64,000 bases of DNA from Neobacillus pocheonensis (lineage in GTDB: Bacteria > Bacillota > Bacilli > Bacillales > Cytobacillaceae). A program made the position numbers and the translations under genes. A model generated the notes under the pieces. It was not told where the DNA came from. It was given only the letters and a program-made list of their open reading frames with translations, and did not search any database. Position 1 is the first letter of the stretch, and every line of letters begins with the position of its first letter. Shown here piece after piece: positions 28,368-37,826 of this stretch. The DNA lies in contig JAMQCR010000001.1 in assembly GCA_023702235.1 (NCBI GenBank), positions 3,224,001 through 3,288,000 of the forward strand. Direction: 5' to 3'.

Positions 28368-29042
28368 TTAATAGTCGTTAGAAGAAAGTTCACCTTTGCT
28401 GATTGAAACACCGGAACTTGCTCCAATCCGTGTTGCTCCTTCTGCGACCATTGCAATTGCATCCTCACGACTGCGAACACCACCGGAGGCTTTGACGCCA
28501 ATCTCAGGGCCAACCGTTTTACGCATTAGGGCAATATCCTCAACTGTTGCACCACCTGTTGAAAAGCCCGTAGATGTTTTAACGAAATCGGCGCCCGCTT
28601 TCACAGAAAGCTCACAAGCTCTTACTTTTTCTTCGTTTGTTAAAAGGCAGGTTTCAATAATAACCTTTGTTATTGCTTTACCTTGTGCAGCCTTAACAAC
28701 CGCTCTAATATCGCTTTCAACCAATTCATCTTGTTTATCTTTAAGCGCCCCAATGTTGATTACCATATCGATTTCTGTTGCACCGTTTTCAATCGCATTT
28801 TTCGTTTCAAATGCTTTCGTCTCAGGTGTCGTTGCTCCAAGTGGGAAGCCAATTACTGTACATACTTTTACTTCAGGAGTATCTGCAAGCATGCCAGCTG
28901 CTGTTTTTACCCATGTTGGATTTACACATACAGATGCAAAGGAGTACGCTTTTGCCTCTTCTACTAGTTTAACGATTTCTTGCTTTGTTGCGTCTGCTTT
29001 TAATAATGTATGATCAATCATTCTGACAATATTTTGAGTCAA
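28368..29042 (-). CDS. deoC: Deoxyribose-phosphate aldolase
   Basis: A 224-residue class I aldolase. [71 protein letters not shown] and [14 protein letters not shown] (Schiff-base Lys) are all present, then [13 protein letters not shown]. It splits 2-deoxyribose 5-phosphate into acetaldehyde and glyceraldehyde 3-phosphate. Start TTG at 29042 with GGGAGG 8 bases upstream. It follows deoR, but nupC and pdp of the B. subtilis operon are missing here. Confidence 0.95.
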   Translation of the reverse strand: MTQNIVRMIDHTLLKADATKQEIVKLVEEAKAYSFASVCVNPTWVKTAAGMLADTPEVKVCTVIGFPLGATTPETKAFETKNAIENGATEIDMVINIGALKDKQDELVESDIRAVVKAAQGKAITKVIIETCLLTNEEKVRACELSVKAGADFVKTSTGFSTGGATVEDIALMRKTVGPEIGVKASGGVRSREDAIAMVAEGATRIGASSGVSISKGELSSNDY

Positions 29043-29125
29043 TCGAATTTCCTCCCTATATCAAAAAAATAGATATTTTATATTCAGTAGTTGATAACTA
29101 CAATGTAATTATATCAAACAATTGA

Positions 29126-29155
29126 ACATTTGTAACTATCCAAATGAACAAATGT
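29126..29155. promoter_or_regulatory. Candidate DeoR operator upstream of deoC
   Basis: Inverted repeat ACATTTGT (29126-29133) / ACAAATGT (29148-29155), preceded by ATTGA as in the ATTGAACA half site known for B. subtilis DeoR. Confidence 0.5.
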
Positions 29156-29179
29156 AAATTTTTTTACGTTTTTTTGATT

Positions 29180-30133
29180 TCAATCTTTTTTATCAAGTAA
29201 AAATTGTGCCGTAAATTGATCGGTAACAATAACGTTAGCGTAATGACCTTTTAAGGCACCGTATATTCCCTCTATCTTATTTGGCCCACCTGCGACTAAT
29301 ATTGAATATTCCTTATTCCTTAAATCATCGAGATTAACACCTATAGTTCTTTCGTTCAGACTTTCATTACAAATTTGACCTTCTTTATCAAAGAAACGGG
29401 AACAAATATCACCAACAGCCTTTCCATAAAGGGATTCCAAATCACTTTCAGTAAAATAGCCTAGTTGAAATAATAAAGAATCCGTCTTAATGGAGCCAAT
29501 GGTAAACAATGCAATATTCACCTGTTTCCCTAGATCAAGAATTTTTCGTATATGTCGGTCGGCTTCCATCGCCTGTTTCACCACAAGATGGTCAACAATT
29601 GCCGGCAAAGGCAGGTTGTGGGGAGTAGTATTAAAGGCTTTGCCGAAAAGGTATAAGATTTCAGAAGCGTATGTATTGGTCTCTGCGTGGCTTACCCCTC
29701 CCTTAAGCTGAACCACTTTCACATCCTTTACAAACTTTTGCTTCAATTCGATTGCTATGTGATAAAGAGTGGTTCCCCAAGTGACTCCAATCATATCTCC
29801 ATCTTCAACAATTTCATTAAGATAGGCTGCTGCTTTTTCACCAAGATAATTTTTGATAATATGATTTTCAAATTGAGGAATAGAAGTGACGAGTGCTTTC
29901 TTTAAATTGAACTTATTTTCTAACTGCAGCGCAAGATTTTCAATATCCTCTGTAGGGTCCATAATATTAATCTGGACGATTCCGTCGTTTTTCGCCTGTT
30001 GTAATAAACGAGACACAGTAGGGCGTGAAACTCCCAAAATTTTAGCAATTTCGTTTTGATTATAATCCAATAGATAATATAATTTGGCCGCTTCTATTAC
30101 TTTTCCTAATTTTTCTCGATCCACTGTAATCAC
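29180..30133 (-). CDS. deoR: SorC-family transcriptional regulator, DeoR-like
   Basis: A 317-residue regulator. The N-terminal helix-turn-helix is AAKLYYLLDYNQNEIAKILGVSRPTVSRLLQQAKNDGIV; the rest is a SorC sugar-phosphate-binding domain (GVTWGTTLYHIAIEL, LPLPAIVD, GVNLDDLRN, LVAGGPNK). B. subtilis DeoR of this type represses deoC-nupC-pdp and is released by deoxyribose 5-phosphate. Start GTG at 30133. It directly precedes deoC on the same strand, with 137 bases between. Confidence 0.88.
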   Translation of the reverse strand: MITVDREKLGKVIEAAKLYYLLDYNQNEIAKILGVSRPTVSRLLQQAKNDGIVQINIMDPTEDIENLALQLENKFNLKKALVTSIPQFENHIIKNYLGEKAAAYLNEIVEDGDMIGVTWGTTLYHIAIELKQKFVKDVKVVQLKGGVSHAETNTYASEILYLFGKAFNTTPHNLPLPAIVDHLVVKQAMEADRHIRKILDLGKQVNIALFTIGSIKTDSLLFQLGYFTESDLESLYGKAVGDICSRFFDKEGQICNESLNERTIGVNLDDLRNKEYSILVAGGPNKIEGIYGALKGHYANVIVTDQFTAQFLLDKKD

Positions 30134-30188
30134 CTAATTGTTTTTGATATTTTCTTTATTGTAACAAAAAAGCAAAAGACACAATTAA

Positions 30189-30206
30189 TTTTTACAATTG
30201 TAAAAA
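30189..30206. promoter_or_regulatory. Perfect 18-bp palindrome between deoR and the MMPL gene
   Basis: TTTTTACAA-TTGTAAAAA is exactly symmetric and lies in the divergent promoter region. It could be an autoregulatory operator for DeoR or control the MMPL gene. Confidence 0.45.
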
Positions 30207-30298
30207 TAAAACGAACATTTTTTCATTCAATACTTTGTCTTTATTTTACTAACTGATCGAATTTTCGGGAAAAATAAGTTGCTAAAGGGGGCGTCACG

Positions 30299-32473
30299 AT
30301 GCACACATTAGGAGAATTCATCTACCGAAACCGAAAAAGGATTTTGACACTTTGGTTCTTGATCATTGTATTATTTGGCTTTTTTGCACTGAAATTGCCT
30401 TCTGTTTTAAACGGGAATGGGTTTGAATATAAAGGTGAATATAATGAAACAAAAAATATTCTTGAAAAAGACTTCAGTCAAGCAAAATCGTCGATCATTC
30501 TCTTGTTTCAACGAGATCCTTTCATTAGCAATGACGAATGGGAAAATTTTATTCAAGACACCTTTATAAAACTTGAGGAGTTCCATGGTGCACAAAAAAT
30601 AATCACTCCTTTTGAAGGGAATGGAATGGTAAAGGATGATATTGCCTATGGACTTCTTACCTTCAATAAAAAAGCGGAAAGCCTCGGAAAAGAAATCAAG
30701 CAATTACGGACTAAATTAAAAAATAAAAAAGGCTTAAAGGTAACCATGACAGGCGAGCCAATTATTGTCCAAGATCTAAACGTAGCAAGTCAAGAGGATC
30801 TAGCGAAGGCAGAAATGATTGGTCTGCCTATTGCTTTAATTGTATTGATTCTTGCCTTTGGGGGTCTTGTAGCAGCAGCCATTCCGCTCGTGATTGGTGT
30901 AGTGTCGATATTAATAACAATGGGTTCGGTTTACTTCTTTAGTTATCGAACCGATTTGACCATCTTTATTTTAAACATTATTCCAATGATTGGTCTTGCT
31001 TTAAGCATTGATTTTGCTTTGTTATTTATTAATCGTTATAAAGAGGAACTACTAAGGAAATCCATACAAGAGGCAATAGCAATAACCGTTGCAACCGCCG
31101 GACGATCCATTATCTTTTCCGGACTTTGTGTTTTTATCGGGCTTTCGGGTCTTTGGTTTATTAAGATTGATATCTTCCAGAATGTAGCACTTGGCGGGAT
31201 GACTGTCGTGTTTATTTCTGCTCTTAGTGCCTTAACTTTCCTTCCTGCTCTCCTTTCTTTAATCGGAAGCAAAATTAACAAATTAAGCGTACTGAGGTTA
31301 ACGGAGAATCAAACAAGTGGATGGTACAGTTTTGCCAAATTTGTCATGAAGCGCCCAGTAATTGTGACAGTAGCAGCTCTTGCCATTCTTTTAGCTGGCT
31401 TGATCCCCGTCAAGCAAATGACTTTAGCGATTCCCGGAATTGATTCACTACCTCCAAATTACCCATCCAGAGTTGCCTTTGAAATATTTAATGAGCATTT
31501 TATTCCTAAAAATAAAAGTGATGAGAAAAAAGTAACCATTATTTTTGAAACAAAGGAAAATATTCTTGAAAAAGCCACTCTTGATAGAGTAAGTAATGTG
31601 ATAAAAAAACTACATAAAGATCCTCTTGTTGAAACCGTCAACTCACCTTTTTCAGCAACAGGAGTAAATAGTGGAGACCAACTATTTCAGTTATTGAAAT
31701 TCGGGGACATAAAAAAGGTTTCCCCCATTGTTGATTACTTTATCGGAGACAATAAAATGTTAGTTGAAGTTTATTTAAAAGCAAATGAACATTCTACAAA
31801 AGCGAGAGAGTGGATCCATGATTGGTCTATTGCTGATTTAGGCCTTAGAACCCATTTTGGCGGCAACATAAAATTTGAGCAGGAAATATTTGATGAGATT
31901 TTAAAAAAAGCACCATACGGATTGCTTTTAATCGTCATTTCAACCTTTATTATACTTATGGCTGCATTCCGTTCCTTGTTAATTCCAATAAAAGCGATCT
32001 TAATGAATATATTAAGTCTTGGCTGTACATTTGGAATTGTCGTTTCGATCTTCCAACAAGGCCATTTTGGAATGAAGCCTGTTGATATTGCCTTAATTTT
32101 ACCTGTTTTTGTATTTACTCTTGTATTTGGCCTTTCGATGGATTATGAAGTGTTTCTAATCTCTAGAATACAAGAATTTTATTTACAGACTGGTGATAAC
32201 AGTAAAGCAATACTCTCTGGCTTAACCTATACAAGTAAAATTATCACCTCGGCTGCAGCCATCATGATTGTTGTTACAGGTGCATTTGCTTTTACTGGTG
32301 TTATGCCAATAAAACAGCTTGGAGTAGGCATTGCTATTGCTATTTTTATTGATGCCACGATTGTAAGAATGATCCTTGTTCCTGCCCTGATGAAATTGCT
32401 CGGTGACTGGAATTGGTGGTTTTTTGGCCACAAAAGTAAGCCACAGATTAAACAAAGTAAAAAGCCAGCTTGA
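30299..32473 (+). CDS. MMPL family RND-type transporter (YdfJ-like)
   Basis: A 724-residue membrane protein with the RND duplication: helix 1 (about 15-35), an extracytoplasmic loop, five or six helices (about 170-330) with IGLALSIDFALLFINRYKEEL, a second loop, and a second helix bundle (about 535-710) with VFGLSMDYEVFLISRIQEF. The Asp residues in these motifs serve proton coupling. Relatives export lipids, fatty acids or drugs; the substrate is unknown here. The length equals B. subtilis YdfJ. Divergent from deoR. Confidence 0.88.
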   Translation: MHTLGEFIYRNRKRILTLWFLIIVLFGFFALKLPSVLNGNGFEYKGEYNETKNILEKDFSQAKSSIILLFQRDPFISNDEWENFIQDTFIKLEEFHGAQKIITPFEGNGMVKDDIAYGLLTFNKKAESLGKEIKQLRTKLKNKKGLKVTMTGEPIIVQDLNVASQEDLAKAEMIGLPIALIVLILAFGGLVAAAIPLVIGVVSILITMGSVYFFSYRTDLTIFILNIIPMIGLALSIDFALLFINRYKEELLRKSIQEAIAITVATAGRSIIFSGLCVFIGLSGLWFIKIDIFQNVALGGMTVVFISALSALTFLPALLSLIGSKINKLSVLRLTENQTSGWYSFAKFVMKRPVIVTVAALAILLAGLIPVKQMTLAIPGIDSLPPNYPSRVAFEIFNEHFIPKNKSDEKKVTIIFETKENILEKATLDRVSNVIKKLHKDPLVETVNSPFSATGVNSGDQLFQLLKFGDIKKVSPIVDYFIGDNKMLVEVYLKANEHSTKAREWIHDWSIADLGLRTHFGGNIKFEQEIFDEILKKAPYGLLLIVISTFIILMAAFRSLLIPIKAILMNILSLGCTFGIVVSIFQQGHFGMKPVDIALILPVFVFTLVFGLSMDYEVFLISRIQEFYLQTGDNSKAILSGLTYTSKIITSAAAIMIVVTGAFAFTGVMPIKQLGVGIAIAIFIDATIVRMILVPALMKLLGDWNWWFFGHKSKPQIKQSKKPA

Positions 32474-32488
32474 GCTGGCTTTTTACTT
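32455..32488. terminator. Terminator overlapping the MMPL stop codon
   Basis: Perfect 15-bp stem AAGTAAAAAGCCAGC / GCTGGCTTTTTACTT with TTGA loop; usable in both directions. Confidence 0.85.
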
Positions 32489-32498
32489 TGTGGATTGA

Positions 32499-32840
32499 TT
32501 ATATATTTTTTGCGTATTTTTCATTTGGGGTTTTACTTAAAACTACGTATAAACTAACTGGTTCACTTCCGCTATTTCTAAAGGCCATTTCTTCCTGATC
32601 ACTAACATGAATTATATCTTCCTCCGCTGCCTCTGTTTCCTTGCCGTCAATGATGAATGTTCCTTTCCCGATTACGACAAATAGATAAACTTCTGCTCCT
32701 GGATGCTTGTGTGTTGGGAGCTGTTGCCCTGGTAAGAAATTTAAAACAAACGCTGTTGTTTCTCCGGTATTGAAAATAACTCTTTTTGTAAATCTTTCTT
32801 CGCTATATTCCATGTACGCTTTAACAGAATTCTTTTCCAT
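32499..32840 (-). CDS. Cupin-domain protein
   Basis: A 113-residue single-domain cupin. The first metal motif is PGQQLPTHKHPGAEVYLFVVIGKG, with His-x-His and a downstream Glu, and the second beta motif contains DIIHVSDQEEMAFRNSG. Start at 32840 with GGAGG 8 bases upstream. Could bind a metal and a small ligand; enzyme activity unknown. Confidence 0.8.
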   Translation of the reverse strand: MEKNSVKAYMEYSEERFTKRVIFNTGETTAFVLNFLPGQQLPTHKHPGAEVYLFVVIGKGTFIIDGKETEAAEEDIIHVSDQEEMAFRNSGSEPVSLYVVLSKTPNEKYAKNI

Positions 32841-33125
32841 TTGCCATTCCTCCAAGCGGTATTTATATATTTATCTTACATGAATATCAATTTTTCTAAA
32901 TTGATTTATATCAATATTTTTAGGCAGCATTAATTTGTCAATAATGTTAGAACCTCGTATGAATCACCTCCATAAAAAGTAAATAATAACATAACCAAGA
33001 ATAATGCTAGGTGGTTAGCATAAATAAAAATAGTTTTTGCAATTTATTGCTTTTTATTTTAGGAATAATAATTCTTAAAATAAAACAAATACTATTGGTA
33101 TATGATTTTGGAGGAGGTTTTCTTA

Positions 33126-34245
33126 GTGCACAATAAAAAAGGCCTTACTATTGCTACTAACTCTCACTCTATTTTGGCATGCTTCCCCTACTATTTCCTA
33201 TGCAGTTGAGAACCCTTCAAAAAGGGAGGCAATTGTAGATTTACGAATCCTTGAAACAACCGACCTGCATGCTCACTTAGTTAATTATGATTATTATCAA
33301 TCCAAAGTGGACAACAGAGTTGGTCTTGTCAAAACCGCTACACTTATTCAGCAGGCAAAAAATGAAGTGAAAAATTCGTTATTGTTTGATAATGGCGACC
33401 ATTTGAAAGGAAATCCCCTTGGAGAGTTTTTAGCGAGAATAAAGGGGATTCAAAAGGGCAAAATCCATCCAGTTTATAGAGCTTTTAACTATTTAAAATA
33501 TGATGTAATTGCAATTGGAAATCACGAATTAAACTATGGATTACACTTCATAAATACTGCCTTAAAGGGTGCAAGAATGCCTGTCGTGAACGCTAACGTT
33601 TACCAAGTAAAGGAAGACAAACCCTACTTTAAACCGTATGTAATTCTAAAACGGACTGTAGTTGACCTACAGGGTAAACAGCATGTACTTAATATTGGGG
33701 TTATTGGGTTTATGCCACCGCAAATCATGAAATGGGATAAGGCAAACTTAGAAGGGAAAGTGGTGGCTAAGCCGATTGTTGCTACAGCAAAAAAATATGT
33801 TCCGATTATGAAGGCAAAAGGAGCAGATATCATTATCGCGCTTGCCCATACTGGCATAAGTAGCGAACCGTATAATCCCGAAATGGAAAACGCAGGTTAT
33901 TACCTGACACAGATTCCTGGAATCGATGCTATTTTGACCGGTCATTCACATGGAATCTTTCCCGGACCGATTTTTGCTCGTCTTCCACATACAGATTTAA
34001 TGAATGGACAAATCAACGGGAAGCCCGTTGTTATGGCAGGCTCTTTTGGAAACAGTCTTGGCGTTATCGATTTAGTGCTCGAAGAAAATGCAGGTAAGTG
34101 GAAGGTTATCAAGGGGACGTCCCAAACAAGACCTGTTGCCGATGAGAATGGAAATCCCCTCGTAAAAACAGACAAAGCCTTATATAGATTAATTCAAAAC
34201 GAGCATCAGGAAACAGTTGATTTTATTAAAAAATTAGGCTTATAA
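33126..34245 (+). CDS. Truncated 2',3'-cyclic-nucleotide phosphodiesterase (metallophosphatase half only), frameshift in signal peptide
   Basis: The clean frame begins at TTG 33151, in the middle of a signal peptide (KALLLLLTLTLFWHASPTISYA). The likely start is GTG 33126, 7 bases after GGAGGAGG, but it is out of frame by one A in the run AAAAAA. The mature part is a calcineurin-type metallophosphatase: ETTDLHAHLVNYDY, DNGDHLKGNPLG, AIGNHELNYG, ALAHTGIS, LTGHSHGIFP. Full CpdB/YfkN-like enzymes have a C-terminal nucleotide-binding domain of ~250 residues, absent here; the protein ends at VDFIKKLGL in the interdomain linker. Whether it is active is unclear. Confidence 0.75.
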
Positions 34246-34304
34246 TTTTTTATTTTATTCACAAAATATCCATTGTTTTACTTGTTAAATAACTAAAATA
34301 GAGT

Positions 34305-34377
34305 TGTTGTCCGATTTATACTCTGGTTGTTACTTTCGATAGGCGATATTGATGGCTACGATTTAAATCGGACAACA
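34305..34377. repeat. 73-bp element with 14-bp inverted ends
   Basis: TGTTGTCCGATTTA (34305-34318) and its exact complement (34364-34377) bracket 45 bases. It lies just after the truncated phosphodiesterase gene. Could be a miniature transposon remnant or an RNA hairpin. Confidence 0.45.
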
Positions 34378-34462
34378 TCGAAATTATGATTTATGTATTC
34401 TTTACAATTGTTTAATATTATTATAAAATAAAAATTAAATGTAAATATATTGATCTTTTGGA

Positions 34463-34489
34463 GGAGCCTGTCAAAACAGGCTCCTTTTT
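34463..34489 (+). terminator. Terminator ahead of the ArsB/NhaD-type gene
   Basis: GGAGCCTGT-CAAA-ACAGGCTCC followed by TTTTT. It ends transcription from upstream, or acts as an attenuator 48 bases before the next start. Confidence 0.75.
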
Positions 34490-34536
34490 GCATTTTTTTG
34501 GGCATTATAGATAAAAATGGGGAGAGAGGAAACGAA

Positions 34537-35817
34537 ATGACAACACAAGCAATTATCGCAATCGGCGTTTTTCTTATCACCTACGCCTTTATCGTCACAG
34601 AAAAGATTCATCGAACTATAATTGCCATGGCCGGTGGTATTTTGATGGTATTACTAGGGATTGTTGGCCAAGAGAAGGCTTTACATCATATTGATTTTAA
34701 TACCCTTGGGCTCTTAACAGGGATGATGATCATTGTCGCAATAACCTTCGAGACCGGTCTTTTCAAATACATCGCAATTTGGGCAGCGAAGAAAGTAAAT
34801 GGAGACCCACTGAAAATACTGCTTTCCCTTGGAATCATTACCGCATTAGGTTCTGCCCTCTTGGATAATGTTACCACAGTCCTATTGATGGTTCCTGTTA
34901 CATTTAGCATCACAAGGCAATTACGCGTCAATCCAATCCCTTATTTAATAACTGAAATTATCGCCTCCAACATTGGAGGAACTTCGACTCTGATTGGTGA
35001 CCCTCCGAATATTATGATTGGAAGCGCAGTAAAAAATCTTACCTTTATGAAATTTATTGAAAATCTATCTGCCATATCCTTTTTCATCCTACTTGTCAAT
35101 ATCGGAATTTTGGCTTTCATCTATCGTAAACAGCTAAAAACCACTCCGGAATTAAAAGCAAACCTAATGGACTTAGACGAAAAAGAAGAAATTACTGATA
35201 AGAAGTTATTAATTAAAGCTCTAATTGCCTTGATTTTGACCATCATAGGGTTCTTCCTTCATCAACTCCTTCACCTGGAGTCAGCAACCGTGGCGTTAGC
35301 AGGGGCATTTCTTCTACTTTTATTAACAGGAGAAAAATATTTGGATAAATCCTTTTTGAAGGTAGAGTGGTCAACAATTTTCTTCTTTATCGGGCTTTTT
35401 GTATTAGTTTCTGGATTAATTGAAACAGGGGTTATTTCCTTATTAGCCAACTATTCCATCCACCTTACAGGCGCAAATGTCACTTCTACATCCATTCTAA
35501 TTCTATGGGTTAGTGCGATAGCATCGGCGTTTATTGATAATATCCCATTTGTTGCAACGATGATTCCAATGATTAAGGATATGGGTTCATTGGGGATTAA
35601 TAATCTCGAACCCTTATGGTGGAGTCTCTCACTTGGCGCATGCCTTGGTGGTAATGGTACGTTAATCGGTGCGAGTGCTAACGTCATTGTAGCTGGGCTT
35701 GCTGCTAAAGAAGGCCATTCCATGTCGTTTGGAAAATTCCTGTTAGTTGCCTTTCCCTTAATGATTCTATCTATTGTGATTTGTACGATTTACATTTATT
35801 TACGATACCTGGTTTAG
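34537..35817 (+). CDS. ArsB/NhaD-type anion or ion transporter (IT superfamily)
   Basis: A 426-residue protein with about eleven membrane helices and the two-fold repeat of the ion transporter superfamily: NTLGLLTGMMIIVAITFETGLF, IASNIGGTSTLIGDPPNIMIGSA in the first half and SAIASAFIDNIPFVATM, GACLGGNGTLIGASANVIVAG in the second. Start ATG 34537 with GAGAGGA upstream. Relatives carry arsenite, citrate or Na+/H+. No arsR or arsC is nearby, so arsenic resistance is not supported; substrate unknown. Confidence 0.85.
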   Translation: MTTQAIIAIGVFLITYAFIVTEKIHRTIIAMAGGILMVLLGIVGQEKALHHIDFNTLGLLTGMMIIVAITFETGLFKYIAIWAAKKVNGDPLKILLSLGIITALGSALLDNVTTVLLMVPVTFSITRQLRVNPIPYLITEIIASNIGGTSTLIGDPPNIMIGSAVKNLTFMKFIENLSAISFFILLVNIGILAFIYRKQLKTTPELKANLMDLDEKEEITDKKLLIKALIALILTIIGFFLHQLLHLESATVALAGAFLLLLLTGEKYLDKSFLKVEWSTIFFFIGLFVLVSGLIETGVISLLANYSIHLTGANVTSTSILILWVSAIASAFIDNIPFVATMIPMIKDMGSLGINNLEPLWWSLSLGACLGGNGTLIGASANVIVAGLAAKEGHSMSFGKFLLVAFPLMILSIVICTIYIYLRYLV

Positions 35818-35828
35818 GGGGAGAAGTA

Positions 35829-36108
35829 TTGAAGCTTATCTACAACTATAATGAAGGACTATTGGAGTTAAAAGAGACCATAAACGGTGAGGACATTGAG
35901 TTCAACATATCTAGCTTGGGAACAGATATCAAAAAACAAATGTATAATATTCAAGAATATTTTAACCAGAATGACATATTAACAGATATTCTCGTTTACA
36001 CCCATACACATAAAGAAGTACCAGATAATTGTCAGAAAGGAATTTTACACTGACTTTGTGTTGCAATTATTTAAACAACAATTAATTCTTGAGATTAAAT
36101 GGGTTTAA
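35829..36108 (+). pseudogene. Small conserved Bacillus protein of unknown function, one frameshift
   Basis: TTG 35829 with GGGGGAGAAG upstream gives MKLIYNYNEGLLELKETINGE..., ILVYTHTHKE. At about 36018 one extra G shifts the frame; the other frame continues YQIIVRKEFYTDFVLQLFKQQLILEIKWV to the stop at 36106. Joined length ~92 residues. It is 11 bases after the transporter gene and probably in its operon. Function unknown. Confidence 0.65.
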
Positions 36109-36109
36109 G

Positions 36110-36136
36110 AAAACGGCTGCCAGTGGCAGCCGTTTT
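36110..36136. terminator. Bidirectional terminator
   Basis: AAAACGGCTGCC-AGT-GGCAGCCGTTTT between convergent genes. Confidence 0.85.
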
Positions 36137-37698
36137 TATTTCAATTCATAATAATTTATCAAATCCATTTTTTCTGGAAAGCTAAGAATACTTGCATACT
36201 CTTCTTTCAATAGACGGGTGAGACGAATATAAATTGGAATTAATTCCTGATATACCTGTACATTTTCCGGGTTTGGATCATGATGATTGGTGGCCCCAAC
36301 CATTTCGGAAACCACATTTAAAGAGCTTATTTCACCTAAGCTGTATAAGCCCAGAATAACAGCACCCAAACAGGAGCTCTCAAAGCTTTCCGGTATATTA
36401 ACTTCTTGATTAAAAATATCCGCCATCATTTGCCGCCAAAGTTCAGATCTGGCAAACCCTCCCGTTGCTTGGATACTCTTTGGTTCACCAATCAGTTCTT
36501 CTAATGCCAGAAGGACGGTATATAAATTTAAAATAACACCTTCTAATACCGCACGGATTAAATGTTCTTTTTTATGATGCAATCCTAGCCCAAAAAACGA
36601 GCCACGGGCATTCGCATCCCAAATTGGTGCCCTCTCCCCTGCTAGATAAGGGTGGAAAATAAGACCTTCAGATCCTGGCCTTACAAGACCCGCAATTTCA
36701 GTCAGCACTTCATATGAATCTTTTCCGAGACGCTTTGCTGTTTCCATTTCTGCTGATCCTAGCTGATCACGTACCCATCTAAAAATCATACCGCCATTAT
36801 TTACCGGACCACCAATAACCCAATGATTTTCTGTTAGGCAATAGCAAAATATTCTTCCTTTTGGGTCGGTAACAGGTTTGTCAGTTACCGTTCGGATTGC
36901 ACCGCTCGTCCCTATTGTTACAGCTACAACCCCCGGTTCGATAGCATTTACTCCTAAATTCGATAATACCCCATCACTTGCTCCCACTACAAATGGAATC
37001 GAAATTGGAAGCATCATTTCAGCTGCATAGCTTTCATCGATACCAGTAAGGCTATAAGTGGTTGAAACAGGATCTGATAGTTTAGCGGTAGACACTCCAG
37101 CTACTTGAAGTGCTTCTTCATCCCATTTAAGGGTAGTCAGATTAAACATTCCCGTTGCTGATGCGATAGAATAATCAATGACAAATTTTTTAAACAGTTT
37201 ATAAAAAACATACTCTTTAATAGAGATAAACTTAAATGTTCGATTGAATAATTCTGATTGTTCTTCTTTTAGCCACACCAGCTTTGAAAGTGGTGACATT
37301 GGATGAATCGGAGTACCAGTCCGTAGATAAATTTCGTGTCCATTCCACTCATTTAATATCTTTTCAGCCCATTTGCTGCTTCTATTATCGGCCCATGTGA
37401 TACATTTTGTTAATGGCTTACCTGATTCATCTACGGCAATAACGCTGTGCATGGCTGAACTAAAGGAAACACAAAGGATGTTATTTGGTTCAACCTTACT
37501 TTTTTGCACAACAGTTTTTATCGTATTTATTACAGCGCTAAAAATTTCTTCAGGATCCTGTTCTGCCGTTGCAGGTGTAGGTGAATATAGTGGATACTCA
37601 ATTCCATGGGACGCAATAACAGCCCCATTAGTAGAAAATAAAACCGATTTTGTACTTGTTGTTCCAATATCAACGCCAATTACATATTTGGAGTTCAT
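36136..37698 (-). CDS. gntK: Gluconokinase, FGGY family (copy 1)
   Basis: A 520-residue kinase starting MNSKYVIGVDIGTTSTKSVLFS (ATP-loop). FSSAMHSVIAVDESGKPLTKCITWADNRS, LRTGTPIHPMSPLSKLVWL, GASDGVLSNLG (catalytic Asp), AVTIGTSGAIR and ATGGFARSELWRQMMADIF are gluconokinase features. It phosphorylates D-gluconate to 6-phosphogluconate. The start at 37698 has GGGGGATT upstream. Divergent from an RpiR-type regulator, with a perfect cre site between. A second copy lies in the lar operon. Confidence 0.9.
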   Translation of the reverse strand: MNSKYVIGVDIGTTSTKSVLFSTNGAVIASHGIEYPLYSPTPATAEQDPEEIFSAVINTIKTVVQKSKVEPNNILCVSFSSAMHSVIAVDESGKPLTKCITWADNRSSKWAEKILNEWNGHEIYLRTGTPIHPMSPLSKLVWLKEEQSELFNRTFKFISIKEYVFYKLFKKFVIDYSIASATGMFNLTTLKWDEEALQVAGVSTAKLSDPVSTTYSLTGIDESYAAEMMLPISIPFVVGASDGVLSNLGVNAIEPGVVAVTIGTSGAIRTVTDKPVTDPKGRIFCYCLTENHWVIGGPVNNGGMIFRWVRDQLGSAEMETAKRLGKDSYEVLTEIAGLVRPGSEGLIFHPYLAGERAPIWDANARGSFFGLGLHHKKEHLIRAVLEGVILNLYTVLLALEELIGEPKSIQATGGFARSELWRQMMADIFNQEVNIPESFESSCLGAVILGLYSLGEISSLNVVSEMVGATNHHDPNPENVQVYQELIPIYIRLTRLLKEEYASILSFPEKMDLINYYELK

Positions 37699-37749
37699 GA
37701 AAACTAATCCCCCTTCTTTTATAAAAAACAATAATTAATTTTTTCTTTT

Positions 37750-37763
37750 TGAAATCGTTTACA
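37750..37763. promoter_or_regulatory. Perfect cre site (CcpA) between gntK and the RpiR gene
   Basis: TGAAATCGTTTACA matches TGWAANCGNTNWCA at every position. It implies glucose repression of gntK, the regulator, or both. Confidence 0.75.
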
Positions 37764-37782
37764 GGGAATATTTTTTCAATTA

Positions 37783-37791
37783 TGTTATACT
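37783..37791 (+). promoter_or_regulatory. Extended -10 promoter of the RpiR-type gene
   Basis: TG-T-TATACT, 36 bases before the ATG; no good -35. Confidence 0.45.
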
Positions 37792-37826
37792 AATAGTATC
37801 TACCCAATTGTTGAAAGGAAATCCCT

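Noticed and set aside
28396-29013. Long plus-strand ORF (205 residues) opposite deoC
   Set aside because: It is an antisense shadow of a well-conserved gene, with no ribosome site and biased composition.
34305-34377. Insertion sequence
   Set aside because: Inverted ends are present but the 45-bp interior cannot encode a transposase and no target duplication was seen; listed as a repeat only.
34537-35817. Arsenic-resistance gene arsB
   Set aside because: The fold fits the superfamily, but there is no arsR, arsC or arsA nearby, so the narrow name is not supported.
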